Shown here piece by piece: positions 1-9,800 of a DNA stretch of 64,000 nt; the stretch's first letter is position 1; every line of letters starts with the position of its first letter. A program made the translations under genes and the position numbers. The DNA comes from Pseudomonadota bacterium (GTDB taxonomy: Bacteria > Pseudomonadota > Alphaproteobacteria > Rhodobacterales > Rhodobacteraceae). The DNA is taken from positions 1 through 64,000 of the forward strand of contig JAJXZX010000007.1 of the NCBI GenBank assembly GCA_021779835.1. The letters are read 5' to 3'. Under the pieces are notes generated by a model that ran no database searches, had not been told where the DNA came from, and saw only the letters and a program-made list of their open reading frames with translations.

Positions 1-153
1 GCCAGCCGCTACCGACAACGGCGCGGGAGGCAGAGCGCCCGACACCTGCGCGACCAAGCCGGGCCGCGCCATCGCGTTCAGTATCGCGCGAAACGCGCGC
101 GCGGATTCGATCGCTGGATCAGCAAACCCGCCCCGCAGCGCCGCAGCGTCCAT
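1..153 (-). CDS. phnH: PhnH, C-P lyase core subunit (partial, runs off the left edge)
   Basis: The first 51 codons on the minus strand begin MDAAALRGGFADPAIESA and continue to AFRAILNAMARPGLV, which matches the N-terminal region of PhnH. PhnH is a subunit of the PhnGHIJ core complex that makes ribose methylphosphonate precursors for C-P bond cleavage. The ATG shares one base with the phnG stop (TGATG), so the two are translationally coupled. The rest of the gene, and presumably phnI onward, lies outside the window. Confidence 0.85.
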   Translation of the reverse strand, partial: MDAAALRGGFADPAIESARAFRAILNAMARPGLVAQVSGALPPAPLSVAAG

Positions 154-587
154 CAGTCTTCTCCCCGCACCAATGTGAAAAACTCGACCCGCGTCGCGGC
201 GGCCTTGGCGGCGCGCACGTGTTTGGCCTCGGCCATTGCCGCCGCCAAGGGCGCCAGAACCGCCACCTGCAACGCCACCCCGCGCGGCCCCTGCAACAGC
301 GCATCCAATAGCGCCGCACGCCGCGCATGTGCCTTGTCGCGGCCCTGCACATGCGCCATCCCGACCTCGCCCGACGCGAGGCGCAAGGTGCAGCGCGTCA
401 CCGTTATCTCGCCAAGATTGAACGGCGCGCCGGTACCACCGATCCGCCCCTGCACCATCACCGAGCCGACTTCCGGCCCGCGCAGCACCTCGTGCGGCAC
501 CGCCTCGTTCCACAGCGCGGCCAACGCCTCTGGCCGCGCCTTGGCCAACAGGCCCATCCAGCCGCGCCGATTGAGATCCTCGCCCAT
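153..587 (-). CDS. phnG: PhnG, C-P lyase core subunit
   Basis: This 144-residue protein has the usual PhnG length and family signatures: WMGLLAKA near the N-terminus, QGRIGGTGAPFNLGE around residues 47-61, HVQGRDKAHARRAALLDA in the middle and VEFFTLVRGED at the C-terminus. PhnG is part of the cytoplasmic PhnGHIJ complex that couples phosphonate to ATP-derived ribose before radical SAM cleavage by PhnJ. It is the first gene of a leftward operon and is followed by phnH with a one-base overlap. It is divergent from phnF, and a probable PhnF operator lies just upstream of its ATG. Confidence 0.95.
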   Translation of the reverse strand: MGEDLNRRGWMGLLAKARPEALAALWNEAVPHEVLRGPEVGSVMVQGRIGGTGAPFNLGEITVTRCTLRLASGEVGMAHVQGRDKAHARRAALLDALLQGPRGVALQVAVLAPLAAAMAEAKHVRAAKAAATRVEFFTLVRGED

Positions 588-603
588 GCAGACACCTTGC
601 CAA

Positions 604-632
604 GTTGTCTAATAAACTATACAACTAGACAA
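604..632. promoter_or_regulatory. Probable PhnF operator in the phnG-phnF divergent region
   Basis: Perfect 7-bp inverted repeat TTGTCTA (605-611) / TAGACAA (626-632), with a further related half-site TATACAA at 618-624. It sits 17 bp upstream of the phnG ATG and about 60 bp upstream of phnF. GntR/HutC-family regulators such as PhnF bind inverted repeats of this TTGTMTA type (family knowledge). That this is the PhnF site is inference. Confidence 0.6.
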
Positions 633-694
633 ATTCTTAGCGAAACCGTGGCGGCAAGACAACCCGCTGCCTGTGAAATTTTGATGACGGAACC

Positions 695-1417
695 ATGCCC
701 CGCACCCCCCTTTGGACCGCCATCGCCGCAACGCTGCGCTCTGAGATTGCCGGGGGGCACTACCCTCCCGGCGCCAAGCTGCCCACCGAGGCAGAGCTGT
801 CGGCCCGTTTCGGCGTCAATCGTCACACAGTGCGCCACGCGCTCGCGGCGCTGTCAGAGGGCGGCTTGATCCATGCCCGTCGCGGCGCGGGCGTCTTTGT
901 CGCGGCCAAACCGCTCGACTATGCGATCGGGCGGCGTGTGCGGTATCATCAGGCCCTCGCTGCCGCAGGGCACCTTGCCGACCGCGAGATCCTTCGGTTG
1001 GAAACCCGCCATGCCGACGCGCGCGAGTGCGCCCTTCTTGCGCTGCCGATGGGCGCCGAAGTGCATGTTTACGAGGGCATTTCTCTGGCTGATGGTGCGC
1101 CGTTGGCCCTGTCGCGCTCAGTGTTCCCGGCGGCCCGGTTCCCGGACCTCTGCGCGGCTCTGACGGCGACGGGAAGCGTCACCCAAGCGCTTGCCGCAGA
1201 GGGACTGGCCGACTATACGCGCGCATCGACCCGTATCACGGCAAAGCTCGCCACCGCCACCCAAGCCGCCGCGCTACGCATTAAAGAAGGCGCGCCGATT
1301 TTGCGGACCGAGGCGATCAACGTCGACCCTTCAGGCGCGCCGATCGAGTTCGGGCAAACATGGTTCGCGGGTGACCGGGTCACACTCACCGTCAGCCCGG
1401 ATGCAGCCGTCACCTAA
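695..1417 (+). CDS. phnF: PhnF, GntR/HutC-family regulator of phosphonate metabolism
   Basis: The 240-residue protein has an N-terminal GntR winged helix (about residues 5-72, with LRSEIAGGHYPPGAKLPTE and RFGVNRHTVRHAL). A C-terminal UTRA ligand-binding domain follows (about 90-235), with the family ending IEFGQTWFAGDRVTL. It most resembles PhnF, the repressor-type regulator of phn operons. Gene position supports this: it is divergent from phnG across a 107-bp region carrying an inverted repeat. The start is the ATG at 695, the only one before the HTH. The effector ligand is unknown. Confidence 0.88.
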   Translation: MPRTPLWTAIAATLRSEIAGGHYPPGAKLPTEAELSARFGVNRHTVRHALAALSEGGLIHARRGAGVFVAAKPLDYAIGRRVRYHQALAAAGHLADREILRLETRHADARECALLALPMGAEVHVYEGISLADGAPLALSRSVFPAARFPDLCAALTATGSVTQALAAEGLADYTRASTRITAKLATATQAAALRIKEGAPILRTEAINVDPSGAPIEFGQTWFAGDRVTLTVSPDAAVT

Positions 1418-1431
1418 CGCGCTCGCGCCCA

Positions 1432-2010
1432 TCAGTGAAACCGCTCGCCCCGCGCCAGCATATCAAGGATCGCCGCCATCCGTTTCGCCCGCGTCTCGGG
1501 TGTTTTCGCGGTCTCCAGCCGGTATACGATGGCAAAGACATTGGCGCGGTTGAGCGTCAGATAGGTGTCTCGCGCGCCGGGTCGGTCCTCCAGCGCGTCA
1601 ATAAAGTCGTCGGGCACCTGCATCGTCGATTGCGCGGCATAGGCTGCGTCCCAGCGCCCATCGACTTGCGCGGCCGTCACCTGCGCCAGCCCAGCCAACT
1701 GCATACGCCCCTTGGCGATCAGCGCCTCAGCATGATCGCGGTTCACCCGGCTCCATGCAGAGCCCGCACGCCGCGGCGAGAAGCGCGTCAGGAAGGACAC
1801 CTCATCGTAATGCGCCAATTGACCATCGATCCAGCCCCAACATAAGGCCTCGCGCACCGCGTCCAGCTTGCTGATCGTCACCTCGAGGCTGGTCTTGCGC
1901 GCAAACCGCAGCCACAACTCTGACGCCGACGTATGATGCAACGCCAGCCAGTCGCGGAACTCCCCGACACTGGCAAAAGCACGGATCTGATCGGGATTGC
2001 TTGGTCGCAT
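1432..2010 (-). CDS. YdeI/OmpD-associated family protein
   Basis: About 192 residues, starting at the ATG at 2010 (a TTG lies two codons upstream). It shows the family pattern: an N-terminal segment ending in LHHTSASELWLRFARK, then VREALCWGWIDGQLAHYDE and a central FSPRRAGSAWSRVN block, and a C-terminal ETRAKRMAAILDMLARGE. Relatives are annotated as YdeI/OmpD-associated or bacteriocin-protection proteins, but a biochemical role is not established. It converges with phnF (14-bp gap) and is not obviously part of an operon. Confidence 0.75.
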   Translation of the reverse strand: MRPSNPDQIRAFASVGEFRDWLALHHTSASELWLRFARKTSLEVTISKLDAVREALCWGWIDGQLAHYDEVSFLTRFSPRRAGSAWSRVNRDHAEALIAKGRMQLAGLAQVTAAQVDGRWDAAYAAQSTMQVPDDFIDALEDRPGARDTYLTLNRANVFAIVYRLETAKTPETRAKRMAAILDMLARGERFH

Positions 2011-2368
2011 GGTCAAAGCCTAGTGGCGCGCGGGCGACATCTCAAGTGGGCCGTTACCTGCGAGGTAGCGCGTGATTATCCGGAAAGGTTGCAGCAGTCG
2101 TCGGGGCCTCGTGGCAGAAATACGCGGATTTCAAGCGTGGAAACGATACCGCCACATACAACTAATCGAACTTTTCTTCATGATATTTGGTGACAAATCT
2201 TATCAAAAACGCTCTTTTGCAACATTTCCCGGCTGCTCCGATGGTTTTGACATGTGAATCTCGTCCCCTCGACAAACCAGCCTTGACGCCATCTTTCAAC
2301 TACCCCATCCCCCAAGACTGGAGCGATGGCGGAAAACATGCTTTTCTGCCCCTAATGCGCGATGGCCG
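2011..2368. other. Intergenic region upstream of the flavin reductase; no gene seen
   Basis: About 358 bp, less GC-rich than its surroundings, between two divergently oriented genes (1432-2010 leftward, 2369 rightward). Short reading frames here lack codon bias or recognisable products. It must hold the promoters for both flanking genes. A TTGACA at 2247-2252 has no convincing -10 at normal spacing, so I call no promoter. Confidence 0.4.
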
Positions 2369-2884
2369 ATGGAGGCACCCTTGATCCCCGAACAGGATAT
2401 TATTCCCGGCCCCGACACCACCCGCGCCTTCCGCGATGCGCTTGGCCGTTTTGCCACCGGCGTTACCATCGTCACCACCCGCGGCCTACAGGGGCCGGTC
2501 GGCATCACGGCCAACAGTTTTGCCGCGCTTTCGCTCGACCCGCCGCTGATCCTGTGGTCGCCCGCCAAGACATCGCGCCGCTTCGCGACTTTCGCACAGG
2601 CGCAGGGATTTGCCGTCCATGTCCTTGCCGAGGATCAAAGTGACCTCTGCCACCACTTTGCCCGCCCCGATCATGACTTTTCCGGCCTTGACGTCACGAC
2701 TTCAGCGCATGGAGTGCCGCTAATTAACGGCTGCCTTGCACGCTATGAATGCGAGGCAGAGGCTACGCATGATGGCGGCGATCACATCATCATCGTAGGG
2801 CGTGTCCTGCGCGCGACCTTCACCGACGCCGAGCCGCTGATCTTTTCGAAAGGTCGCTATGGGCGATTCATCGTCGCGCCCTGA
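2369..2884 (+). CDS. Flavin reductase family protein (FMN-binding split barrel)
   Basis: The 171-residue protein carries the whole flavin_reduct domain: TRAFRDALGRFATGVTIVTT near residue 20-40, GITANSFAALSLDPPL around 46-61, a central HVLAEDQSDLCHHFARP and C-terminal LIFSKGRYG. Members reduce FMN/FAD with NAD(P)H, often supplying reduced flavin to a partner monooxygenase. No monooxygenase gene lies nearby, so the partner is unknown. The ATG at 2369 is taken as start, but GGAGG at 2371-2375 is five bases ahead of an in-frame TTG at 2381. That makes LIPEQDII a credible alternative N-terminus. Confidence 0.88.
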   Translation: MEAPLIPEQDIIPGPDTTRAFRDALGRFATGVTIVTTRGLQGPVGITANSFAALSLDPPLILWSPAKTSRRFATFAQAQGFAVHVLAEDQSDLCHHFARPDHDFSGLDVTTSAHGVPLINGCLARYECEAEATHDGGDHIIIVGRVLRATFTDAEPLIFSKGRYGRFIVAP

Positions 2885-2999
2885 CCTTTCAGGCGGTAAA
2901 TTTTCCGGCATACCAACCTCAGAATAACGGCGTTTGCAGGAAATTCAGCCTTGCCGTAGGCCGCGCACGGTTTATCTAAAGCGACGCGACTTGATGGCG

Positions 3000-3023
3000 A
3001 CGCATTGACATATTACAATGCGT
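3000..3023. promoter_or_regulatory. Inverted repeat, likely operator of the SqrR-like regulator
   Basis: Perfect 8-bp arms ACGCATTG (3000-3007) and CAATGCGT (3016-3023) separated by 8 bp. This is the ATTn-N8-nAAT architecture reported for SqrR/BigR-type sites. A second overlapping repeat, GACATAT (3007-3013) / ATATGTC (3024-3030), covers the same stretch. It lies about 130 bp upstream of the chosen regulator start, so autoregulation is plausible but inferred. Confidence 0.5.
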
Positions 3024-3150
3024 ATATGTCGGTTGTGGCGTGGTTGGGGTCCTGCGCGTTACACCTTGGCGGACGGCACGCGTTTGAATGCTGCAATCGA
3101 CCGCAAGCCGTGACGTCGCCGGTTCCAGCCGGGAAGAGAAAGTTCGGACC

Positions 3151-3528
3151 ATGCAGGCAGAAAACCACGTAATGAGTGCTGACCACATAGCTCCCTCAGA
3201 TTGTTCGTCAATCGCAGTCGACGAGATGGAGGGGCGTGCGCAATCTGCCGCAAACTTCCTCAAGGCGTTGGCGCATGAGGGTCGCTTGATGATCCTCTGC
3301 CATCTGTCGTCGGGTGAAAAATCGGTGACAGAACTGGAACAACTGCTGTCATCGCGGCAGGCTGCGGTCAGCCAGCAACTGGCGCGCCTGCGTCTTGAAG
3401 GCATGGTCTCGTGCCGCCGCGACGGTAAGGCAATCTATTACGCGCTGGCCGACACCAAGGTGCAGCGCGCGATCGAGCTGGTCTATGACATGTTCTGCCG
3501 CCCAGACGCCGAACAGGCGTCAGTCTAG
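3151..3528 (+). CDS. sqrR: ArsR-family regulator, SqrR/BigR-like persulfide sensor
   Basis: An ArsR winged helix with HEGRLMILCHL, TELEQLLSSRQAAVSQQL and GKAIYYALAD. Numbered from the ATG at 3172, cysteines fall at 11, 43 and 109. SqrR of Rhodobacter capsulatus has C9, C41 and C107, so all three spacings (32 and 66 residues) are conserved. C41/C107 form the tetrasulfide switch in SqrR (family knowledge). An extra cysteine lies in VSCRRDG. No sulfide:quinone reductase, persulfide dioxygenase or rhodanese gene is adjacent, so targets are elsewhere. Possible starts are 3088, 3151 (weak purine-rich SD GGGAAGAG) and 3172; I list 3151. Confidence 0.8.
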   Translation: MQAENHVMSADHIAPSDCSSIAVDEMEGRAQSAANFLKALAHEGRLMILCHLSSGEKSVTELEQLLSSRQAAVSQQLARLRLEGMVSCRRDGKAIYYALADTKVQRAIELVYDMFCRPDAEQASV

Positions 3529-3552
3529 GGGAAAACGCGCGCCGAATAGGCG

Positions 3553-4431
3553 TCAGTCCAGCGGCAAGACGTCCACCTTATGTTCGGTGCGTTGGCGCCC
3601 CGTCATGCGCAGGACGCCTTTGACCGGGGCCACGTCGTCATAGTCGCGCCCGATTGCCACCACGATATGATCGCTGGCCACCATCACGGCATTGGTCGGA
3701 TCATACTCGACCCAACCCGTTTCGATGCCGCACCAAACGCGCACCCAGGCGTGCATCGCGTCCGCCCCGGCCAGGCGCGGCTGCCCCGCCGGTGGCGTCG
3801 TGCGCAGAAAGCCAGAGACGTAACCCGCAGGCACCCCCAGCCCACGCAGGGCGGCAATCATGATCTGGCTAAAGTCCTGACAGACACCATGGCGCCGCTT
3901 GAAGGCTTCGGCCGGGTCGGTATCAACCTTTGTCGCCTCGGCATCAAAGCGCATGTCGCGGTAAAGCGCCTCGCCCAGCGACTGCACCAGCCCCAGCACC
4001 GTCATGCCGGACCGCACGTGGTCGCGCGCATAGGCGGTCATTTCGGGGCGAACCCGAACGCGCCCGGAATCGCCCAGAAAGTGGTGTGGCGCATTGCACC
4101 CCAGATCCCGTACATCGCCAAGTTCGTCGGCCAGCCCGACCAATGGGGGCGACAGGTCCAGCACCGGCGACGCAGCAAAGCACTCGACCCGGGCCTGGAG
4201 GCGGAAGCTTTCTGTGTCGTGCGCGGTGCGGAACGCCACTTCCAGCATGGCATTGCCAAAGAAATCCACCGCCTCCCGCCGCTCTTCCGGCGCGGGCTCG
4301 GTCGCCAGTTGCCCCGCTATCAAGCGCTGGCGTCCGTGCAGCGTGCGCGGCATCAGCCGCAACAGATTGCGCCCCATGCCCGAGGGCTGCTGGTAGAAAT
4401 AGTTAATTGTCAGCGCAATATCGTAGAGCAT
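3553..4431 (-). CDS. Transglutaminase-like family protein
   Basis: The 292-residue protein has an N-terminal beta-strand domain (about 1-155, starting MLYDIALTINYFYQQPSG) and a transglutaminase-core fold. The papain-like triad appears intact: C184 in RHGVCQDFSQ, H227 in DAMHAWVRV and D244 in EYDPTNA. Such proteins act as cytoplasmic peptidases or amide transferases; the substrate is unknown. It is the last gene of a tight leftward operon, three bases after the ATP-grasp/alpha-E gene. This trio recurs in many bacteria and is predicted to make and process an unidentified peptide or amide metabolite. Confidence 0.9.
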   Translation of the reverse strand: MLYDIALTINYFYQQPSGMGRNLLRLMPRTLHGRQRLIAGQLATEPAPEERREAVDFFGNAMLEVAFRTAHDTESFRLQARVECFAASPVLDLSPPLVGLADELGDVRDLGCNAPHHFLGDSGRVRVRPEMTAYARDHVRSGMTVLGLVQSLGEALYRDMRFDAEATKVDTDPAEAFKRRHGVCQDFSQIMIAALRGLGVPAGYVSGFLRTTPPAGQPRLAGADAMHAWVRVWCGIETGWVEYDPTNAVMVASDHIVVAIGRDYDDVAPVKGVLRMTGRQRTEHKVDVLPLD

Positions 4432-4434
4432 GGT

Positions 4435-6801
4435 TTATCCGAAATAGCTCTCTGCCAGCAGATCCGCCGCCTGCAAAACCCCATCGCGCACGCGCCACAA
4501 ATCTGCGGTCGTCAAGGCCTCAGGCGTGGTCACTGCCAGCGCGGTATGCACCTCCAGCACGCGGCGCGCCACCGGCGTCATGCCGCCATCCGGGCCGGTG
4601 GGCAGCATCGCCACTTGCGCCCGCACCTCCTCCATCTGATGGAAGATCGAGCGTGGGTTGTGGTCGTCCAGCGCCAGAAGGTCAATCACCGTCGCACGGG
4701 TTGTCGCCACCGCATAGCGCCGGCGATGCGTCATCAGGCTGTCGCCCACCTCGACCGCCAGATCCAGCGCGCCCTCGCGCAAAGCGGCATCGGCAAAGAC
4801 CGCAAGCGTCCACGCCATGGAGCTTGCCCGTTCCAGCGCACGCCCCAGCATCAGAAAGCGCCAGCCGGTGAACCGATACATGTTCTCGTGAACCAGCCCG
4901 GAAAACCCTGCGATCTTGCGCAACATCTGCCCCAGGATCTGTGCCGCGTCGCCGCCATGCTCGCCGCGCCCGATCATCCCTGCCGCCGACACCGCGAGTT
5001 CGTTGAGCGCGATCCAGCCGTCGATCGAAAAGCGGTCGCGCACCTTGTTCGCACAGGCCCGCGCCAGCGAAAGCCGCTGATAGATCGCCTCGGCAAAGGG
5101 CTCCTCGACATCGACACCCTGCGCCGCCAGATACTCCGCCAGCGCCACCAGCAAGGGCGCGTTGGGCTGGTCGCTGTCCGCCAGCCGCAGATGATAGGCG
5201 CGCAACAGGCGCACCACCGTCTCCACCCGCTCGACATAGCGCCCGAGCCAGAACAGATTGTCCGCCGCACGACTGGGCAGCACGCTCGCCTCGCTGCGCT
5301 TGAAGGGCTGATCGGGCGGCGGCACCATCGTGTCGGCCTCCACCGCGCGGTCCGATACGATCCAGACGTCAGCGACCGAGCCGCCCTCTTGCATCGCGAC
5401 CGCGGTGGCATCCTCGCCGCGCCCGATACGCGCATAGCCGCCGGGCATCACTACCCAGCCGTCCGGCGTGCGCGCCAGAAACACCCGCAAGCTCATCGGG
5501 CGCGGCACCAACCGCTCGCCATCCCAAACCGGCGTGGTGGACAGCGTCACCGCCTCTTGCGCCACCAGACCCGCGCCGTCCGTCGCCAACCAGTCCGCCA
5601 GCGCCACCCCGGCGGGCTGTGCCCCCGCCTGCATCTCATAGAAAAGCCGCGACGACAGCGCTGGCCCAAAGGTCATCCGCGCGGCATTCTGCGCGACGTA
5701 AGCCCGCTCTGCCCGCTGCCCGCACCACCATGTCGCTATATTGGGCAGCTTCAGCGCCTCGCCGGTCAACACATTGGCAATGTGGGGCAAAAACGCCATC
5801 AGTGCGCGCGCCTCCAGCACACCGGAGCCCAGCGCGTTGACCATGCTCACCTGCCCGGCGCGAACCGCCCCGACCAAGCCGGGCGTGCCGATGCGCGATG
5901 CGCCGTCAAGCTCCAACGGGTCGGCAAAGCGCGCGTCCAACCGGCGCCACAGCACCGAGACCGGTTGCGGGCCTGCAACGGTGCGCACCTTGACCTGGCC
6001 GCCCTCGACCACCAGATCCTCGCCCTCCAACAGCATGAAGCCAAGATAGCGCGCGATATAGGCATGTTCGTAATAGGTGTCGTTCATCGGCCCCGGCGTC
6101 AGGATGCCGACCCGGCTTTGATCGCCGCGCGCACCGTTCAGGGCATCGCGAAACCGGCGGAAAAAGGGCGCCAGCCGATGCACGTTCGCGCCCGCGTAAA
6201 ACGTTGAAAACACCCGGCTGGTCGCGACCCGGTTTTCCAGCGCGAACCCGGCGCCCGAGGGCGCCTGTGTCCGGTCGCCCAGCACGAACCACGAGCCATC
6301 GGGGCTACGGCCGATCTCAAATGCCAGAAATTGCAGGAAATTCCCGCCGCGCGGCGTGATCCCCACCAACGGGCGCAGCCATTCCGGATTGCCCGCGACA
6401 AGGCTCGCCGGCAGCAGGCCCTCTGCCACCAGCCGCCCCGGCCCATAAAGGTCGCGCGCCACCGCCTCAAGCAAATCGGCGCGTTGCACCAAGCCCGCCG
6501 CGATTTCGGCCCAGTCACTCTCATCCACGATCACCGGCACATGGCTTAACGGCCAAGCCCGCTCGGTCGAGCCGCTTTCGGCATAGAGCCGGGTGAACAC
6601 GCCCGCATCGCGCAGATATTGGTCGCCCCGCGCCAGCTTGGCCGCGACCTGATCGACGCTTAGACCCGCCAAATGCGTCAGAAACGGGCGCCACACCGGT
6701 CGGATCGACCCATCTGCATCCAGCAATTCATCCGCAACACCCGGAAATGGCACATACCCCGCAAGCAAGTCTTGCACCGGGTCGATTCCTGCCTCTGGCA
6801 T
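4435..6801 (-). CDS. Circularly permuted ATP-grasp fused to alpha-E domain
   Basis: A 788-residue fusion. About residues 1-480 form a circularly permuted ATP-grasp domain (DUF404/DUF407 type), with GRLVAEGLLPASLVAGNPE, ILTPGPMNDTYYEHAY and PNIATWWCGQRAERAY. About residues 500-788 form the helical alpha-E (DUF403) domain, opening LPSRAADNLFWLGRYVER. In many genomes the two parts are separate adjacent genes. ATP-grasp enzymes activate a carboxylate as acyl phosphate for amide-bond formation. Neither substrate nor product is known. It sits between two transglutaminase genes with 3-bp gaps on both sides, so the three are surely co-transcribed. Confidence 0.9.
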   Translation of the reverse strand: MPEAGIDPVQDLLAGYVPFPGVADELLDADGSIRPVWRPFLTHLAGLSVDQVAAKLARGDQYLRDAGVFTRLYAESGSTERAWPLSHVPVIVDESDWAEIAAGLVQRADLLEAVARDLYGPGRLVAEGLLPASLVAGNPEWLRPLVGITPRGGNFLQFLAFEIGRSPDGSWFVLGDRTQAPSGAGFALENRVATSRVFSTFYAGANVHRLAPFFRRFRDALNGARGDQSRVGILTPGPMNDTYYEHAYIARYLGFMLLEGEDLVVEGGQVKVRTVAGPQPVSVLWRRLDARFADPLELDGASRIGTPGLVGAVRAGQVSMVNALGSGVLEARALMAFLPHIANVLTGEALKLPNIATWWCGQRAERAYVAQNAARMTFGPALSSRLFYEMQAGAQPAGVALADWLATDGAGLVAQEAVTLSTTPVWDGERLVPRPMSLRVFLARTPDGWVVMPGGYARIGRGEDATAVAMQEGGSVADVWIVSDRAVEADTMVPPPDQPFKRSEASVLPSRAADNLFWLGRYVERVETVVRLLRAYHLRLADSDQPNAPLLVALAEYLAAQGVDVEEPFAEAIYQRLSLARACANKVRDRFSIDGWIALNELAVSAAGMIGRGEHGGDAAQILGQMLRKIAGFSGLVHENMYRFTGWRFLMLGRALERASSMAWTLAVFADAALREGALDLAVEVGDSLMTHRRRYAVATTRATVIDLLALDDHNPRSIFHQMEEVRAQVAMLPTGPDGGMTPVARRVLEVHTALAVTTPEALTTADLWRVRDGVLQAADLLAESYFG

Positions 6802-6804
6802 AGC

Positions 6805-9800
6805 CTAGACCCCCGGCGCCCGGCGCAGGTCAAGCGTCATCGGAAACTCTGGATGCACTGCCTCTGCCGCGGGCCGATAACTACCCGCGTGATGCCCGTA
6901 AGGTTCAAACCGTGCCAAGCGCCGCGCCTCCGCCTCGTTCCCATTCACCGGGAACGTGTCATAGCTGCGCCCGCCCGGATGCGCCACATGATAGGTACAG
7001 CCCGCAAGCGGGCGGCCCGTCCATGTATCGTAGATGTCAAAGGTTAGCGGTGCGTCAACGCGCAACACCGGGTGCAGCGCCGCCGCCGGTTGCCACGCCT
7101 TGTATCGCACGCCAGCCACGGCGACACCGGCGGCACCCGTCCGCGCCAAGGGCACCGCGCGCCCGTTGCACGTCACCTGATAGCGCGCCGGATCAGGTGC
7201 GCTGAGCCGCACCTGCAACCGTTCGGTCGAGCTGTCAGTATAGCGCACCGTGCCGCCAATCGCCCCGGTTTCGCCCAGCACATGCCACGGCTCCAACGCC
7301 TGCCGCAGTTCCAGATGCACGCCCTCGGCCGCGACCTCGCCGCAGAAGGGAAAACGGAACTCCGCCTGCGCCTCGAACCACGCGGGGTCGAGGGCAAAGC
7401 CGTGGTCGCGCAAGTCCGCCAGCACATCCAGAAAGTCCTGCCACACATATTCGCGCAGCATGAAGCGGTCGTGCAGCGCGGTGCCCCAGCGTGTCAGGCG
7501 ACCCTGTGCCGGGGACGCCCAGAACCGCGCGACCAGCGCCCGGATCAGCAACTGCTGCGCAAGGTTCATGCGTGCGTTCGGCGGCATCTCAAACCCGCGG
7601 AACTCGACGAGCCCCAGCCGCCCGGTCGGGCCATCGGGGGAATAAAGCTTGTCGATGCAGATCTCTGCGCGGTGGGTGTTGCCCGTCACGTCGGTAAGAA
7701 TATTGCGCAATAGCCGGTCAGTCAGCCACGGCATCGGTGCCGCGCCCTCTCCCGGTGCCGGGATCTGCGCCAGCGCGATTTCCAGCTCATACAGACTATC
7801 GTGTCGTGCCTCGTCAATGCGCGGTGCCTGGCTCGTCGGCCCGATGAAAAGCCCCGAGAACAGGTAGCTGAGCGAGGGATGCCGGTTCCAGTGCAGCACC
7901 AGACTGCGCAGCAAGTCGGGCCGCCGCAGGAAGGGGCTGTCGGCCACAGTCTCGCCACCGACCACCACATGGTTGCCGCCGCCGGTGCCACAATGGCGCC
8001 CGTCGATCATGAACTTGTCCGCGCCAAGCCGCGTTTGCCGCGCCTCTTCGTAGATCACCTCCGTGGTTGCCACGCATTCCGCCCAGCTTGCCGCCGGATG
8101 GATATTCACCTCAATCACACCTGGGTCCGGCGCCACCCGGATCACATTCATTCGCGGGTCATGCGGGGGCGCATAGCCCTCGATATGCACCGGCAGACCC
8201 AGCGCCTTGGCCGAGGCCTCTGCCGCCGCGACGAGATCGAGGTAATCCTCGATTCGTTCCACCGGCGGCATGAAGACGCAAAGCCGCCCGTCGCGCGGCT
8301 CCACACTTAGCGCGGTTCTGACCGCACCGAAACCGTCGCCCAGATCTTGCTGCACGACATCCTGCACCGCGCCGCCTGCGGTAAACGCCCCCGCCTGCTG
8401 CCCGCGCGAGGCGTCAACCTTGGGGCTGACCGGCCCATCGCCACGCTCCTCATTCTGGAAATCCGGCAGAGGCCCGCGCAGCTCTGACGGATCCGCGACA
8501 TAGGTGTAGGGATACTGCGACGGCGGCACATGCGGCAAAGCCCCGAGCGGCAGCCGGAACCCAACCGGGCTATCGCCGGGCACCAGAAACAGATGCCCGC
8601 GCCGCAGCGTCCACCTTTCCGACCGCCAGCGTTGCCCTTTCGCAGCCTGCGCCTGCCAGCGCTGGATCGGCAGCACATAGCCCGACGGTTCTGTCAGTCC
8701 GCGCCCAAATACCCGCACCAGCCGGTTGCGTTCCTCGGGGTCCTTCAGCTTTGAATTCTCGGGCGTTACATTTTCGGGTAGGTTGCCCTCCTTCACAATC
8801 CACTCTGCCGGGTCCTCGAACGCGGGCAGCACCAAGTCTGCATCCAACCCTACTTCGGTTGCGAAACCCTTAAGAAACGCCTCGGCTTCGGCCGGTCCCA
8901 CACCCGTTTGAGCATCTTCCGCAGCAATCAGGCACGCGTCGCGCCAAATCGGCTTTTGATCGCGCCGCCAATATAGCGAAAAGGTCCAGCGCGGCAGGCT
9001 TTCGCCGGGATACCATTTGCCCTGCCCGTAATGCAGAAAGCCGCCCGGCGCGAAGCGATCCCGCAGGCGTCGGATCAGCTTGTCAGCCAGCGCCCGTTTG
9101 GTCGGCCCCACCGCGTCGGTGTTCCACTCGCCCGCCTCGAAATCGTCAATCGAGACAAAGGTCGGCTCGCCCCCCATCGTCAGGCGCACGTCCTGCGCGG
9201 CCAGCGCGGCATCAACCTTGCGACCAAGCGCGTTCAGTTCATCCCATGCCGCGTCGGAAAACGGCTTGGTGATACGCGGATGCTCGGCGACGCGCGTCAC
9301 CTTCATGTCGAAATCGAAGGTCACCTCGGCAAAGCTCGCCACCCCCGAAATCGGCGCGGCATTGCGGTAATGTGGGGTGGCCGCCAGCGGAATATGGCTT
9401 TCCCCGGTCAACAAACCGCTGGTCGGATCCAACCCGATCCAGCCCGCACCTGGCAGGTAAACCTCGACCCAGGCGTGCAAATCGGTGAAATCGACCTCGG
9501 TCCCCGAAGGTCCGTCCAGCGCCTTCAGGTCCGGCGCCAACTGGATCAGGTAGCCAGAGACAAACCGCGCCGCAAACCCCAGATGCCGCAGCACCTGCAC
9601 CAGAAGCCAGCTTGAATCGCGACAACTCGCCGTGCCACGCTCAAAGGTTTCCTCGGGCGTCTGCACGCCGGGCTCCATGCGGATCACATAGCCGATTTCG
9701 CCCGCTACCCGCGCGTTCAGCCCGACAACGAAATCCACCGTGCGCGCGCGTTCACGCGGGATTGTGTCGAGAAACCGCTGTAACTCCGGCCCTGCCGGTT

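Noticed and set aside
2247..2275. TTGACA as a sigma70 promoter for the flavin reductase
   Set aside because: No acceptable -10 hexamer at 16-18 bp spacing; left uncalled.
3580..6207. 875-codon open frame on the plus strand
   Set aside because: It is antisense to the transglutaminase and ATP-grasp genes. The translation is rich in R, H, P and Q without any domain, a common artefact of high-GC third positions.
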